NCBI RefSeq assembly: GCF_030418165.1
Contig: NZ_JAUHTQ010000007.1
Coordinates: 1-64,000 of the forward strand
Length of the DNA: 64,000 bases
Reading direction: 5' to 3'
Origin: Ureibacillus aquaedulcis
GTDB taxonomy: Bacteria; Bacillota; Bacilli; Bacillales_A; Planococcaceae
Part shown: positions 47,334 through 57,332 of the stretch, one piece after another
Position numbering within the stretch: position 1 is the first letter of the stretch
How the letters are laid out: each line of letters opens with the position of its first letter
Program-made: the position numbers and the translations under genes
The notes under the pieces: model-generated
The model's database searches: none
What the model was told of the DNA's origin: nothing
Seen by the model: the letters and a program-made list of their open reading frames with translations, nothing else

Positions 47334-47362
47334 ATTATATACAATAAAAAAAGAATAATCAA
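47334..47362 (-). promoter_or_regulatory. S10 operon promoter
   Basis: On the minus strand TTGATT (47362-47357) and TATAAT (47339-47334) are 17 bp apart, about 130 bp before rpsJ. This is a strong sigma-A match. Confidence 0.82.
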
Positions 47363-47521
47363 GTGTTTTTGCTAAATTCTTTTCTATTGTCGTCTTTTAT
47401 ACATCGCTTTTCTACATAATGTTTCAAAGCCTTTATCAGTATATAAGAAATCCTATACTATATCAAACATTTATTCATGTATATTTAGTGGTAATTTGCG
47501 TTTTGATTCCTTTAAAATGTA

Positions 47522-47548
47522 AAACCGCCTCCCATTCACTCAGGAGGC
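47522..47548 (-). terminator. terminator of the BceRSAB-type operon
   Basis: GCCTCC pairs with GGAGGC over a 10-nt loop, and the minus strand continues GGTTTTAC. It lies about 65 bp past the permease stop. The rest of 47363-47614 shows nothing else. Confidence 0.65.
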
Positions 47549-47614
47549 AATTTATTATACTATTCAAACAATTATAATAGGTTCTTCTTTAAAACCAAAT
47601 TTGAGTTCTTACTA

Positions 47615-49594
47615 TTATAATGATTCTCTTACTACTTTCTTATAATACTGTATAGACAGTATCGCAAACACACCATACATGATGACATATAAAGTCATTG
47701 TTATAACTAATGGAGCCGCTAATTCCGACCCAAATAAAAACCAGCCCGATTTAACTGCAAAGTAACTGTGCAATAGACCAATAGCCAATGGTACTCCAAA
47801 GTTAAATGCTTGTTTCGCGTAGATTCCCTTCATAAGATCATTTGTCGAGAAACCAATCTTGCGGAGAATCTTGTAGGATTCCCTTTCATCTTCTGCTTCT
47901 GCCATTTGTTTAAAGTAGAGAATGCTCCCCGTTGTAAGCAGAAAGGCAAGTCCTAAAAAGGCCGTTACAAAGATGGTTAATCCTAATGAGGTAATATTCG
48001 CCTTTCTTACCTCTTCATATGAGCGCTGAATGAAGCTCTGGTCGTTTTCCTCCATTAATATGGATCTTTCATCTGCCAAGCTCTTGTAAATCTCTTCCGC
48101 TTTCTCTGTATCCTGCTTATCTACAAGATCAATGCCAATCTGAGAGGTAAATTCAGGTTCCTCATTCTTCTCCAATTGGATTTTCTCAAACATTTCATCA
48201 GTTACTATCAAAATGGGACTGCCATATGCTACACGACTAGATAATAGATTATCTTCTCGAATATCTTTAATATATAAAGATACTTCCGTTTCTCCAGCAT
48301 TTACTATAATGTCACGCCCCGCCTGGATAGGTAATACCTCTGCAAGGACATTGACATAACTTGTAATTATGGCATCACCATTTTCCAGCTTCACGTTAGG
48401 CTCTATTTGTTGAAAATCACTTAAGGGTACAACGGTAGTTTCCGACTCTGCGGCATTTAAGGTGAATTCTTGTAATTGACCCGATACTAATTCACTGATA
48501 TCTAGCATGACATTTGAAATTTGGTAGGTATCTTGTTCGAATTCTATCCCGGCATGCTGCAATTCTTCGATAAACTCTGTTCCTTGATTATTTAATAGAA
48601 TATAGTCATATGGCGAAACCTGTCTTGCACTTGTTCCTGAGGAATAATAGGAGATATATGATAAACTCATGATTCCTACTGCCAAACCTGTAAGCAATGT
48701 AATGAGCGTCAATGACTTGGAATTGCCTTTCATCCGATGCATAATCGGTGTTACAGCCATTACATCCGTTACCTTTAAATGACCACTTTTCTTTGCACGT
48801 ATCATATTCATGATAAGCGAAACGGAGTAACGGAAGAAAAGGAATGTGCCTAGCATAGTTGAGCCAAGTATGACAATCATGTGCAAAAATAAACTTTTAA
48901 ATAAACTTGATTTTTCTACATTAAATAATTCTGTAGATTGATAATATCCAAAAGCTATTAACAAGAGTCCCACTAACCCCATTACTGACTGGAAGATGCT
49001 AAAACGCTTCACACGTTCATCAGCTTGTTTTGTCGCACTGAACAAAGATAATAACGAAACTCGGCGTACCATCCAGCCTAGCTGCAGTATAATGACTACC
49101 AGGAGAATTGCAAAGATAATAACCGATTGTTTAAATGCTTCCTGGGAAAATGATAGGCGGATCACTAAATCAATCTCCAGCATTTTCATTAAAACCATGG
49201 CAAATAAACGAGAACTTAGAAATCCGAGAATCATCCCAATACCAACCGCTAATATAAATAAAACAATATTTTCTAGGGCGATCAATCGGACAACTAACCC
49301 TTTCGTCATTCCGATGAGTTGATACAAACCGATTTCCTTACTTCTTCTTTTCATAAAGAGCTGGCTGGCATAAAGCACAAATAGAGTAATAATGACATAC
49401 AAAATATAGCTAGCTGCACTGAAACCTGCAGAAGCTGTACCACTTAGCTTAAGAGCTTCAACTACACTGGGATTATACTGGAGTGTGGTAAATGAAAAAC
49501 AAAGTGTCACACTAAAAATAAGCGCAAAGAAATAGAGATAGTATTGCTTGACGTTTTTTCGCATACTGCGAAAGACTAATCGACTAAGCGTCAT
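47615..49594 (-). CDS. BceB-type ABC transporter permease (peptide antibiotic resistance)
   Basis: Such permeases remove or free cell-wall-targeting peptides (bacitracin-like) and signal to a dedicated histidine kinase. The 659-aa protein has about ten transmembrane helices in FtsX-like groups and one large external domain of about 210 residues (about 330-540), the hallmark of BceB/VraG proteins. ATG 49594 sits 8 nt behind AGGTGG and overlaps the ATPase stop. Operon order is regulator, kinase, ATPase, permease. Which peptide is sensed cannot be read from sequence. Confidence 0.86.
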   Translation of the reverse strand: MTLSRLVFRSMRKNVKQYYLYFFALIFSVTLCFSFTTLQYNPSVVEALKLSGTASAGFSAASYILYVIITLFVLYASQLFMKRRSKEIGLYQLIGMTKGLVVRLIALENIVLFILAVGIGMILGFLSSRLFAMVLMKMLEIDLVIRLSFSQEAFKQSVIIFAILLVVIILQLGWMVRRVSLLSLFSATKQADERVKRFSIFQSVMGLVGLLLIAFGYYQSTELFNVEKSSLFKSLFLHMIVILGSTMLGTFLFFRYSVSLIMNMIRAKKSGHLKVTDVMAVTPIMHRMKGNSKSLTLITLLTGLAVGIMSLSYISYYSSGTSARQVSPYDYILLNNQGTEFIEELQHAGIEFEQDTYQISNVMLDISELVSGQLQEFTLNAAESETTVVPLSDFQQIEPNVKLENGDAIITSYVNVLAEVLPIQAGRDIIVNAGETEVSLYIKDIREDNLLSSRVAYGSPILIVTDEMFEKIQLEKNEEPEFTSQIGIDLVDKQDTEKAEEIYKSLADERSILMEENDQSFIQRSYEEVRKANITSLGLTIFVTAFLGLAFLLTTGSILYFKQMAEAEDERESYKILRKIGFSTNDLMKGIYAKQAFNFGVPLAIGLLHSYFAVKSGWFLFGSELAAPLVITMTLYVIMYGVFAILSIQYYKKVVRESL

Positions 49595-50345
49595 AACCAT
49601 CACCACCTAGTACGCTTTGAGTACTCATAATTTGCTGGAAAAATTGCTGCCTCGTTTTATCCCCTTTATATAGTTCCGTATAGATTGCTCCATCTTTTAG
49701 AAATAAAACTCGTGAGCAAAAGCTTGCTGCAACCGAGTCGTGGGTAACCATCATGATGGTTGCAGATTTCTGTTGATTTATTTTCTCTAAATTTGTCAAC
49801 AATGCTGTTGCTGATTTGGAATCAAGTGCACCGGTAGGCTCATCTGCAAACACTAATGCCGGATTTGTTATTAATGCACGTGCAGCAGAAGTTCTTTGCT
49901 TCTGACCTCCTGATATTTCATTTGGATACTTATTCAAGATATCTGAAATGCCCAGCAAGGCAACCAGCTCTTTTAATCGACTTTCTGCAACAGCTCTTGG
50001 TTGTTTACTAATAGAGAATGGAAGCAGAATGTTTTCTTTCACTGTTAGCGTATCTAGCAGGTTATAATCCTGGAATATGAATCCGAGCTGTTCCCTTCGA
50101 AATTTAGCCAGCTCCTTTTCTTTCATGCCTCTTAGACTCTGGCCATTTATTTCTATAACTCCTTCAGTAGGGTGATCAATCGAACACAAAACATTTAATA
50201 GTGTCGTTTTACCAGAACCGGATGGTCCCATGATTCCGACAAATTCTCCTTTGCCAACTTCTATATCAATACCTTTCAACACTTCCTGTGCTGTAGACTT
50301 TTTCCCATATACTTTTCTAATCTTTCTACCAACTAAAACCGACAA
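49584..50345 (-). CDS. BceA-type ABC transporter ATPase
   Basis: The 253-aa ATPase of the MacB/LolD type has GPSGSGKTT (40-48), [18 protein letters not shown], signature [15 protein letters not shown], Walker [13 protein letters not shown] and MVTHDSVAA. The start is TTG 50345, behind GGAAGGGG. It energises the permease encoded directly downstream. Confidence 0.88.
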   Translation of the reverse strand: MSVLVGRKIRKVYGKKSTAQEVLKGIDIEVGKGEFVGIMGPSGSGKTTLLNVLCSIDHPTEGVIEINGQSLRGMKEKELAKFRREQLGFIFQDYNLLDTLTVKENILLPFSISKQPRAVAESRLKELVALLGISDILNKYPNEISGGQKQRTSAARALITNPALVFADEPTGALDSKSATALLTNLEKINQQKSATIMMVTHDSVAASFCSRVLFLKDGAIYTELYKGDKTRQQFFQQIMSTQSVLGGDGYDA

Positions 50346-50445
50346 TTTATAACGCCCCTTCCTTTTATACTTTTAATTCTACAACTGCGGGAAATTTCGT
50401 ACCTCCGATTTACATGACAAAAATAAATGGTAGGTGACAATTTTG

Positions 50446-51465
50446 TCATCTACCAAAACTTTTGTGATATTCATTTTGTAATGGGAATTGTAATGTGAAT
50501 TTTGACCCCTGATCCAGGATTGAACTCACATATATAGCGATTCCAAGACTTTCAGCAGCATTTTGTGCTAAATAAAGTCCCATTCCAGTTGATTGTACAG
50601 ATTCACGACCGATTGTTCCTGTATATGACTTTTGAAAGATCCGGGGTAAATCTTCGGGACGGATGCCGATTCCACAGTCCTCGATATGCAATAGCAAGTG
50701 CCCTGAATCGTCTACTTCTGTATGTATGGTAATTTCACTATTATCGCGACTATACTTGATTGCATTTGATATGATTTGACGCACGATAAAGGACAACCAT
50801 TTTTTATCGGATATGACTTCCCGTTCTAATCCCTCTGTTTGAAAACCAATTCCCTTTTCCATACACCATGTTTGAAACTCCCGTATCTCTTTGAAAACTA
50901 CTGATTTTAATATCAACTTCTCTAAACGATTATCCTTTTCTATAGATGATAGTCTTGTATGATGGAGTTGTTGGTCAAGTAATAAATGTGTTCTCATCCA
51001 CTCATTCTCAAGTCTATGCCGCAGTTTTATGTCATCAACCTGTTCAATCATTAACTTTAGTGCCGTGAGAGGTGTTTTCATTTCATGTACCCAGGCGAGT
51101 AGGGCTTCCGTATCTTCCAGAAGCTTGACATTCGATTGATTTAATAAGATTTCTTTTTCTTCAATAACAGTTTGAAACTCTTCAAAGTACTTTCTTTGAA
51201 ATGGCGATAAAGATGTATCCTCCGAGTTTAAAAACTCTCTAGGGTTCGACAAATTTCCCAGGAAATGAGCCAACCCTTGAGTTTCCTTGAAGTAGCGCCA
51301 AATTAGAAAAAATACAACCAATATTATTGTGACGATATTAAAGTAGCCAGTTGATATTCCTGAAAATCCTGCGTCCAGAAAGAATACTATATTAATAAAC
51401 GAAATCAGCAGGAAAATGAAAAATATCCAAGCCCAACGCTCTTTTAAAAATAATAAAAAAACCAT
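50446..51465 (-). CDS. BceS-type intramembrane-sensing histidine kinase
   Basis: The 339-aa kinase has two N-terminal membrane helices (about 13-30 and 42-57) separated by only about 12 residues, so it lacks an external sensor domain. It depends on the ABC permease for sensing. His127 in the H-box WVHEMKTPLTALK is the phosphorylation site; RQIISNAIKYS, DCGIGIRPEDLPRIF and STGMGLYLAQ form the ATP domain. ATG 51465 lies behind GAGGTGACAA. It is 9 bp from the regulator gene. Confidence 0.88.
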   Translation of the reverse strand: MVFLLFLKERWAWIFFIFLLISFINIVFFLDAGFSGISTGYFNIVTIILVVFFLIWRYFKETQGLAHFLGNLSNPREFLNSEDTSLSPFQRKYFEEFQTVIEEKEILLNQSNVKLLEDTEALLAWVHEMKTPLTALKLMIEQVDDIKLRHRLENEWMRTHLLLDQQLHHTRLSSIEKDNRLEKLILKSVVFKEIREFQTWCMEKGIGFQTEGLEREVISDKKWLSFIVRQIISNAIKYSRDNSEITIHTEVDDSGHLLLHIEDCGIGIRPEDLPRIFQKSYTGTIGRESVQSTGMGLYLAQNAAESLGIAIYVSSILDQGSKFTLQFPLQNEYHKSFGR

Positions 51466-51474
51466 TTGTCACCT

Positions 51475-52158
51475 CTATACAGTAGTTGCCATATAACCGA
51501 GTCCCTTTTTAGTAACAATAACATCCTTGAGACCAATCTCTTCCAGCTTTAATCTTAAACGATTTATATTAACAGTTAATGTATTATCGTTAACAAATCG
51601 CTCATCATCCCAAAGTTTACGCATCAGTTCATCTCGTGAAACCACTTTATCCAATTGCTGCAGTAGTAATCTTAATATAAACAACTCGTTCTTCGTCAAC
51701 TCACAGGATTTATCGCCCAATAGAACTGTGCCTTTGCTATAGTCTACCATCGCATTATTCCAACGCATCAGTTCTGCTTGTTCTTCAGTATAGTCATATG
51801 TACGCCGTAGGATAGCTTGTACCTTTGCTAATAAAACATCCATATGAAATGGTTTCTGTATAAAGTCATCTGCGCCCATCTGCATCGCCATGACCATATC
51901 CATTGGATGATCACGAGAAGATAGAAAGATAATAGGCACTTTTGAAATCGTACGAATTTCCCTACACCAGTGGAAACCATCAAAAGCAGGTAATTGTATA
52001 TCGATAATCACTAACTGTGGTTTTTCTTCGATAAAATAATCCATCACCTTTTGAAAGTCAGGAGGCCCGATGATTTGCATGTCCCAGCTGATAAATCGTT
52101 CCTGTATCATTCCAAAAATTGATTGATCATCTTCAATTAATAGTAATTTCGTTACCAT
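51475..52158 (-). CDS. BceR-type OmpR-family response regulator
   Basis: The 227-aa regulator has a receiver domain with IEDDQ (acidic pocket), phospho-acceptor Asp53 in VIIDIQLP and Lys in FIQKPF, plus a winged-helix C-terminal domain (ELTKNELFILRLLLQ...TLTVNINRLRLKL). ATG 52158 follows AGGAG; an in-frame ATG five codons earlier overlaps that site. It presumably activates its own operon and the transporter genes. It lies between tufA and the S10 operon. Confidence 0.9.
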   Translation of the reverse strand: MVTKLLLIEDDQSIFGMIQERFISWDMQIIGPPDFQKVMDYFIEEKPQLVIIDIQLPAFDGFHWCREIRTISKVPIIFLSSRDHPMDMVMAMQMGADDFIQKPFHMDVLLAKVQAILRRTYDYTEEQAELMRWNNAMVDYSKGTVLLGDKSCELTKNELFILRLLLQQLDKVVSRDELMRKLWDDERFVNDNTLTVNINRLRLKLEEIGLKDVIVTKKGLGYMATTV

Positions 52159-52245
52159 ATCACCACTCCTCATTCTTATTGTAACACTGGGAGAAGAAAT
52201 TAAGGGAATATTTTACAACGTATTTTGCATTAGTCATTTTGAAAT

Positions 52246-52282
52246 AAAAAAAACCAATTCGCGGGCGTCCCCACGAATTGGT
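52246..52282 (-). terminator. terminator after tufA
   Basis: A perfect 9-bp stem, ACCAATTCG / CGAATTGGT, is followed by TTTTTTTATTTC on the minus strand, about 25 bp past the tufA stop. Confidence 0.9.
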
Positions 52283-52306
52283 CGGAAAGTTTAATAATAA
52301 ACTTAA

Positions 52307-53494
52307 TTATTTTTGGATTGAAGCTACTACTCCAGCTCCAACAGTACGGCCACCCTCACGGATAGAGAATTTAGTACCTTCTTCAAGAGCGATTGGAGAG
52401 ATTAACTCAACGTTCATTTCGATGTTGTCACCAGGCATTACCATTTCAACGCCTTCTGGTAAGTTGATAACACCAGTTACGTCAGTTGTACGGAAGTAGA
52501 ACTGAGGACGGTAGTTAGAGAAGAATGGAGTATGACGTCCACCTTCTTCTTTTGATAAAACGTAAACTTCTGCTTTAAAAGTAGTGTGTGGAGTGATTGA
52601 TCCTGGTTTAGATAATACTTGTCCACGTTGGATGTCTTCACGAGCAACCCCACGAAGTAGAGCACCGATGTTGTCACCAGCTTCAGCATAGTCTAATAAT
52701 TTACGGAACATTTCTACACCAGTTACAGTTGTAGATTTAGCTTCTTCGTCGATACCAACGATTTCTACTACGTCACCAACTTTAACTTGACCACGTTCTA
52801 CACGACCAGTAGCAACTGTACCACGACCAGTGATAGAGAATACGTCCTCTACTGGCATCATGAATGGTTTGTCAGTTTGACGTTCTGGAGTTGGGATATA
52901 TTCGTCAACAGCGTTCATTAATTCAACGATTTTTTCTTCCCATTCTGGTTCACCTTCAAGAGCTTTAAGAGCAGAACCTTTGATTACTGGTAGATCGTCA
53001 CCAGGGAATTCGTATTCAGAAAGTAAATCACGTACTTCCATTTCTACTAATTCTAATAACTCTTCGTCATCAACCATATCACATTTGTTTAAGAATACTA
53101 CTAAGTAAGGTACACCTACTTGACGTGATAAAAGGATGTGCTCACGAGTTTGTGGCATTGGGCCGTCAGCAGCAGATACTACTAAGATACCGCCGTCCAT
53201 TTGAGCAGCACCAGTGATCATGTTTTTAACATAGTCAGCATGTCCTGGGCAGTCAACGTGTGCATAGTGACGAGATTCAGTTTCATATTCTACGTGAGAA
53301 GTGTTGATTGTGATACCACGCTCTTTTTCTTCTGGAGCGTTATCGATATCAGCGTATGATTTAGCTTCTCCACCCATTTTTTTTGAAAGAACTGTAGCGA
53401 TTGCAGCAGTTAATGTAGTTTTACCATGGTCAACGTGTCCGATTGTACCAATGTTAGCATGCGTTTTCGAACGGTCAAATTTTTCTTTAGCCAT
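52307..53494 (-). CDS. tufA: elongation factor Tu
   Basis: EF-Tu delivers aminoacyl-tRNA to the ribosome. The 395-aa protein has the G1 motif [18 protein letters not shown] (G3), NKCDMVDD (G4) and the C-terminal beta domains ending [19 protein letters not shown]. It has its own promoter in addition to str read-through. Confidence 0.98.
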   Translation of the reverse strand: MAKEKFDRSKTHANIGTIGHVDHGKTTLTAAIATVLSKKMGGEAKSYADIDNAPEEKERGITINTSHVEYETESRHYAHVDCPGHADYVKNMITGAAQMDGGILVVSAADGPMPQTREHILLSRQVGVPYLVVFLNKCDMVDDEELLELVEMEVRDLLSEYEFPGDDLPVIKGSALKALEGEPEWEEKIVELMNAVDEYIPTPERQTDKPFMMPVEDVFSITGRGTVATGRVERGQVKVGDVVEIVGIDEEAKSTTVTGVEMFRKLLDYAEAGDNIGALLRGVAREDIQRGQVLSKPGSITPHTTFKAEVYVLSKEEGGRHTPFFSNYRPQFYFRTTDVTGVINLPEGVEMVMPGDNIEMNVELISPIALEEGTKFSIREGGRTVGAGVVASIQK

Positions 53495-53593
53495 TAGAGT
53501 TAGCCTCCTAAATATGAGTTTATTATTTTTTTATGTTATAACTGCTGGCTGAGAAGGGCCCTTAACAGCCAGTCAATCATAGCTTACAAATTA

Positions 53594-53622
53594 TTTATAC
53601 TTGATACAAGATGAAATTTCAA
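53594..53622 (-). promoter_or_regulatory. tufA promoter; hairpin in its leader (53545-53572)
   Basis: TTGAAA (53622-53617) and TATAAA (53599-53594) are 17 bp apart, right after the fusA stop. In the leader CTGGCTG pairs with CAGCCAG around AAGGGCCCTT (53545-53572). No T-run follows, so it is not a terminator. Confidence 0.6.
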
Positions 53623-55701
53623 TTATTCACCTTTATTTTTTTTGATGATATCTTCTGAAATTGATTTTGGTACTTCTTCATAGTGATCGAATACCATTGA
53701 GAATACACCACGACCTTGAGTTGCAGAACGTAATGTAGTCGCATAACCAAACATTTCAGCAAGTGGTACCATTGCACGAACAACTTGAGCGTTACCGCGA
53801 GCTTCCATACCTTCTACACGTCCACGGCGAGAAGTGATGTTACCCATGATATCACCAAGGTATTCTTCAGGAATTACTACTTCAACTTTCATAACTGGTT
53901 CTAAAAGAACTGGGTTACATTTTGAAGCTGCAGCTTTAAGAGCCATAGATGCTGCGATTTTGAAGGCCATTTCGTTTGAATCGACATCATGGTAAGAACC
54001 ATCATATAATTTCGCTTTAATGTCGATTAATGGGAAGCCAGCGATAACACCGCGGTCAAGAGAGTCACGAAGACCTGCTTCAACAGCTGGAATGTATTCA
54101 CGTGGTACTACCCCACCAACGATTGCGTTTTCGAATTCGAAACCTTTACCTTCTTCGTTTGGCGAGAATTCAATCCAAACGTCTCCGTATTGTCCACGAC
54201 CACCAGATTGGCGTGTGAATTTACCTTGTACTTGAGCTGAACCACGGAAAGTTTCGCGGTAAGAAACTTGTGGTGCACCCACGTTAGCTTCTACTTTGAA
54301 CTCACGTTTCATACGGTCAACTAAGATATCAAGGTGAAGCTCACCCATACCAGAGATGATTGTTTGACCAGTTTCTTGGTCAGTATGTGCACGGAAAGTT
54401 GGATCTTCTTCTTGAAGTTTTTGTAAAGCTTGACCCATTTTATCTTGGTCAGCTTTTGATTTTGGTTCTACAGATAAAGAGATAACTGGCTCTGGGAATT
54501 CCATAGACTCTAAGATAACAAGATTTTTCTCGTCACAAAGAGTGTCACCAGTAGTAGTATCTTTTAGACCTACTGCTGCAGCGATATCTCCAGCGAATAC
54601 TTTCGAAATTTCTTCACGAGAGTTAGCGTGCATTTGCAGGATACGACCTACACGTTCACGTTTACCTTTTGTAGAGTTTTGTACGTATGAACCTGAATCT
54701 AGGATACCAGAGTACACACGGAAGAAAGTTAATTTACCAACATAAGGGTCAGTCATTACTTTGAACGCTAATGCTGAGAATGGTTCTTCATCGCTGGAAT
54801 GACGTACCATTTCATCACCAGTGTCAGGATCGATACCTTTAATTGCTTCTACATCAGTTGGAGCTGGTAGATAGTCAATTACAGCATCAAGCATTAATTG
54901 AACACCTTTGTTTTTGAATGCTGTACCACAAATTACTGGGTAGAATTGTACAGATAATGTAGCTTTACGGATACCAGCTTTAAGCTCTTCAAGAGTGATT
55001 TCTTCACCAGCGAAGTATTTCTCCATTAAATCTTCATCAAGTTCTGCAACAGCTTCTACTAATTTTTCACGGTATTCTTCAGCTTGCTCTTTATATTCTT
55101 CTGGGATTTCACGTACTTGGATATCAGTACCAAGGTCGTTACCATAGAAGATTGCTTTCATTTCAACTAGATCGATAATTGCTTCAAACTCATCCTCAGC
55201 ACCGATTGGTAATTGAATTGGGTGAGCGTTAGCTTGTAGACGATCTTTAAGAGTTCCTACAGAATATAGGAAGTCTGCACCGATTTTATCCATTTTGTTA
55301 ACGAATACGATACGTGGAACTCCATAAGTTGTAGCTTGACGCCATACAGTTTCAGTTTGTGGCTCAACACCTGATTGAGCATCAAGTACTGTTACCGCAC
55401 CATCAAGTACACGTAAAGAACGTTCAACTTCTACAGTGAAGTCTACGTGTCCTGGTGTGTCGATAATGTTAACGCGGTGACCATTCCATGCAGCTGTTGT
55501 TGCAGCAGAAGTGATTGTAATACCACGTTCTTGCTCTTGCTCCATCCAGTCCATTTGAGAAGCACCTTCGTGAGTTTCACCGATTTTGTGGATCTTACCA
55601 GTGTAATAAAGGATACGCTCAGTTGTTGTTGTTTTACCAGCATCAATGTGAGCCATGATCCCAATATTACGTGTATTCTCTAGTGAGAATTCGCGTTTCA
55701 T
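53623..55701 (-). CDS. fusA: elongation factor G
   Basis: EF-G is the translocase GTPase. The 692-aa protein has [34 protein letters not shown] and domains II-V of normal length, ending in [22 protein letters not shown]. Fusidic-acid-relevant regions look unaltered by eye. Confidence 0.98.
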   Translation of the reverse strand: MKREFSLENTRNIGIMAHIDAGKTTTTERILYYTGKIHKIGETHEGASQMDWMEQEQERGITITSAATTAAWNGHRVNIIDTPGHVDFTVEVERSLRVLDGAVTVLDAQSGVEPQTETVWRQATTYGVPRIVFVNKMDKIGADFLYSVGTLKDRLQANAHPIQLPIGAEDEFEAIIDLVEMKAIFYGNDLGTDIQVREIPEEYKEQAEEYREKLVEAVAELDEDLMEKYFAGEEITLEELKAGIRKATLSVQFYPVICGTAFKNKGVQLMLDAVIDYLPAPTDVEAIKGIDPDTGDEMVRHSSDEEPFSALAFKVMTDPYVGKLTFFRVYSGILDSGSYVQNSTKGKRERVGRILQMHANSREEISKVFAGDIAAAVGLKDTTTGDTLCDEKNLVILESMEFPEPVISLSVEPKSKADQDKMGQALQKLQEEDPTFRAHTDQETGQTIISGMGELHLDILVDRMKREFKVEANVGAPQVSYRETFRGSAQVQGKFTRQSGGRGQYGDVWIEFSPNEEGKGFEFENAIVGGVVPREYIPAVEAGLRDSLDRGVIAGFPLIDIKAKLYDGSYHDVDSNEMAFKIAASMALKAAASKCNPVLLEPVMKVEVVIPEEYLGDIMGNITSRRGRVEGMEARGNAQVVRAMVPLAEMFGYATTLRSATQGRGVFSMVFDHYEEVPKSISEDIIKKNKGE

Positions 55702-55794
55702 AGGAAATTTCTCCTTCCATATTGGGTGTAACTATTGTTTGAATATATATTTAAATCTACGTACTAGCAAGCAGCTAGCACGTAGTTTAAATTA

Positions 55795-56265
55795 CTACCA
55801 ACGATAGTGTGCGAATGCTTTGTTTGCTTCTGCCATTTTGTGCATATCTTCACGTTTTTTAACTGAAGCACCTGTGTTGTTAGATGCATCAAGGATTTCG
55901 TTAGCTAAACGCTCTTCCATAGTTTTTTCACCACGAAGACGAGAATAGTTAACTAAATAACGAAGACCTAAAGTTACACGACGTTCTGGACGAACTTCAA
56001 CTGGTACTTGGTAGTTAGAACCACCAACACGGCGAGCACGTACTTCAAGAACTGGCATAATGTTGTTTAAAGCAGCTTCGAATACTTCAATAGGATCGTT
56101 ACCAGAACGTTCTTTAACTAATTCGAACGCACCGTATAAAATCTTTTCAGAAGTACCTCTTTTACCATCAATCATCATTTTGTTGATTAAACGAGTTACT
56201 AGTTTTGAATTATAAATTGGATCTGGTAACACGTCACGTTTGGAAACAGGACCTTTACGAGGCAT
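55795..56265 (-). CDS. rpsG: 30S ribosomal protein S7
   Basis: S7 organises the small-subunit head. The 156-aa protein begins [20 protein letters not shown] and contains [22 protein letters not shown]. Confidence 0.97.
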   Translation of the reverse strand: MPRKGPVSKRDVLPDPIYNSKLVTRLINKMMIDGKRGTSEKILYGAFELVKERSGNDPIEVFEAALNNIMPVLEVRARRVGGSNYQVPVEVRPERRVTLGLRYLVNYSRLRGEKTMEERLANEILDASNNTGASVKKREDMHKMAEANKAFAHYRW

Positions 56266-56410
56266 GTGTTTTCCTCCTTTCGAAAATTATCTCTTTTATA
56301 TAATCAAGTTGCCATTTCTAATTGCTGTTGTTCTGAATCGTGCGCACGTTTCATATGAATTCAAAACACATACAAATTATATAGGCTTTGTATTATTTTA
56401 GGGAACTAAA

Positions 56411-56830
56411 TTATTTTTTCTCTTTTGGACGTTTTGTACCGTATAGAGAACGTGATTGCATACGGCCGTTTACACCAGCAGTATCAAGAGCACCACGTAC
56501 GATATGGTAACGTACCCCTGGTAAGTCTTTTACTCGTCCACCGCGGATTAATACTACGCTGTGTTCTTGTAAGTTATGACCTTCACCAGGAATGTAAGCT
56601 GTAACTTCAATTTGGTTAGTTAAGCGTACACGAGCATATTTACGTAACGCTGAGTTAGGTTTTTTAGGTGTCATAGTACCAACACGAGTACAAACACCAC
56701 GTTTTTGTGGAGAGTTAACATCTGTTAAAGATTTTTTAAAGCTGTTATATCCCTTGTTTAACGCTGGTGAATTTGATTTCGTAGTTTTGGATTTACGAGG
56801 CTTACGTACCAATTGGTTAATTGTAGGCAT
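56411..56830 (-). CDS. rpsL: 30S ribosomal protein S12
   Basis: S12 is in the decoding centre. The 139-aa protein contains [20 protein letters not shown] and [26 protein letters not shown]. Both lysines at which streptomycin resistance arises are present, so it appears to be the sensitive type. Confidence 0.97.
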   Translation of the reverse strand: MPTINQLVRKPRKSKTTKSNSPALNKGYNSFKKSLTDVNSPQKRGVCTRVGTMTPKKPNSALRKYARVRLTNQIEVTAYIPGEGHNLQEHSVVLIRGGRVKDLPGVRYHIVRGALDTAGVNGRMQSRSLYGTKRPKEKK

Positions 56831-56928
56831 CGGTTTTTCCTCCCTTCATTTATTCCTTTTTAATACCACACATCCAGGTGGTTCATTTTTAGGGTAAAAA
56901 CAAAGTCTTTGTGTTCTATACACAAAAA

Positions 56929-57180
56929 CTAACTTGCAGCGATTGCAACAACCGCAGCTCCAACGTGAATACCACAAGCTTTGCCAAGTTCTTTTTTCGA
57001 CTCAACGAGACTCACTGGTACGCCGACTTCTTTTGCAAGAATAACCACTGGATCGGTTACCCAATTGTCTGCATCGAGTGCAACAAAGAGTTCTGTAACT
57101 TGACCAGCCCGGATTGCTTTCACTGCTTGCTTTGTACCTATGATTGTTTGACTAGCCTGTTTCACTCTTTCATAAGACAT
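56929..57180 (-). CDS. rplGB: L7Ae-family ribosome-associated protein YbxF (RplGB)
   Basis: This small K-turn RNA-binding protein sits between rpoC and rpsL in Bacillales. The 83-aa sequence [20 protein letters not shown]... with [15 protein letters not shown] matches YbxF. The ATG at 57180 has best spacing (8 nt) from GGAGG. It is the first gene of the str operon. Confidence 0.93.
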   Translation of the reverse strand: MSYERVKQASQTIIGTKQAVKAIRAGQVTELFVALDADNWVTDPVVILAKEVGVPVSLVESKKELGKACGIHVGAAVVAIAAS

Positions 57181-57225
57181 TTTCATATCCTCCAAAGTAC
57201 AGACAGTTAACTATCAACCTTAAGT

Positions 57226-57254
57226 ATATTAACATTATCAATTTAAACTGTCAA
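57226..57254 (-). promoter_or_regulatory. str operon promoter
   Basis: TTGACA (57254-57249) and TAATAT (57231-57226) with exactly 17 bp between them, about 45 bp before rplGB. It overlaps the end of the rpoBC terminator region. Confidence 0.78.
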
Positions 57255-57267
57255 ATATTTTTATTAA

Positions 57268-57298
57268 AATTCTCTTGGGAGATAAATAATCTCCCAAG
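57268..57298 (-). terminator. terminator after rpoC
   Basis: CTTGGGAGAT pairs perfectly with ATCTCCCAAG over a 5-nt loop, followed by AATTTTAATAAAAATATTT on the minus strand. It lies about 35 bp past the rpoC stop. Confidence 0.75.
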
Positions 57299-57332
57299 GA
57301 ATTTTTAATTTTCATTCATGCAATATGAATAA

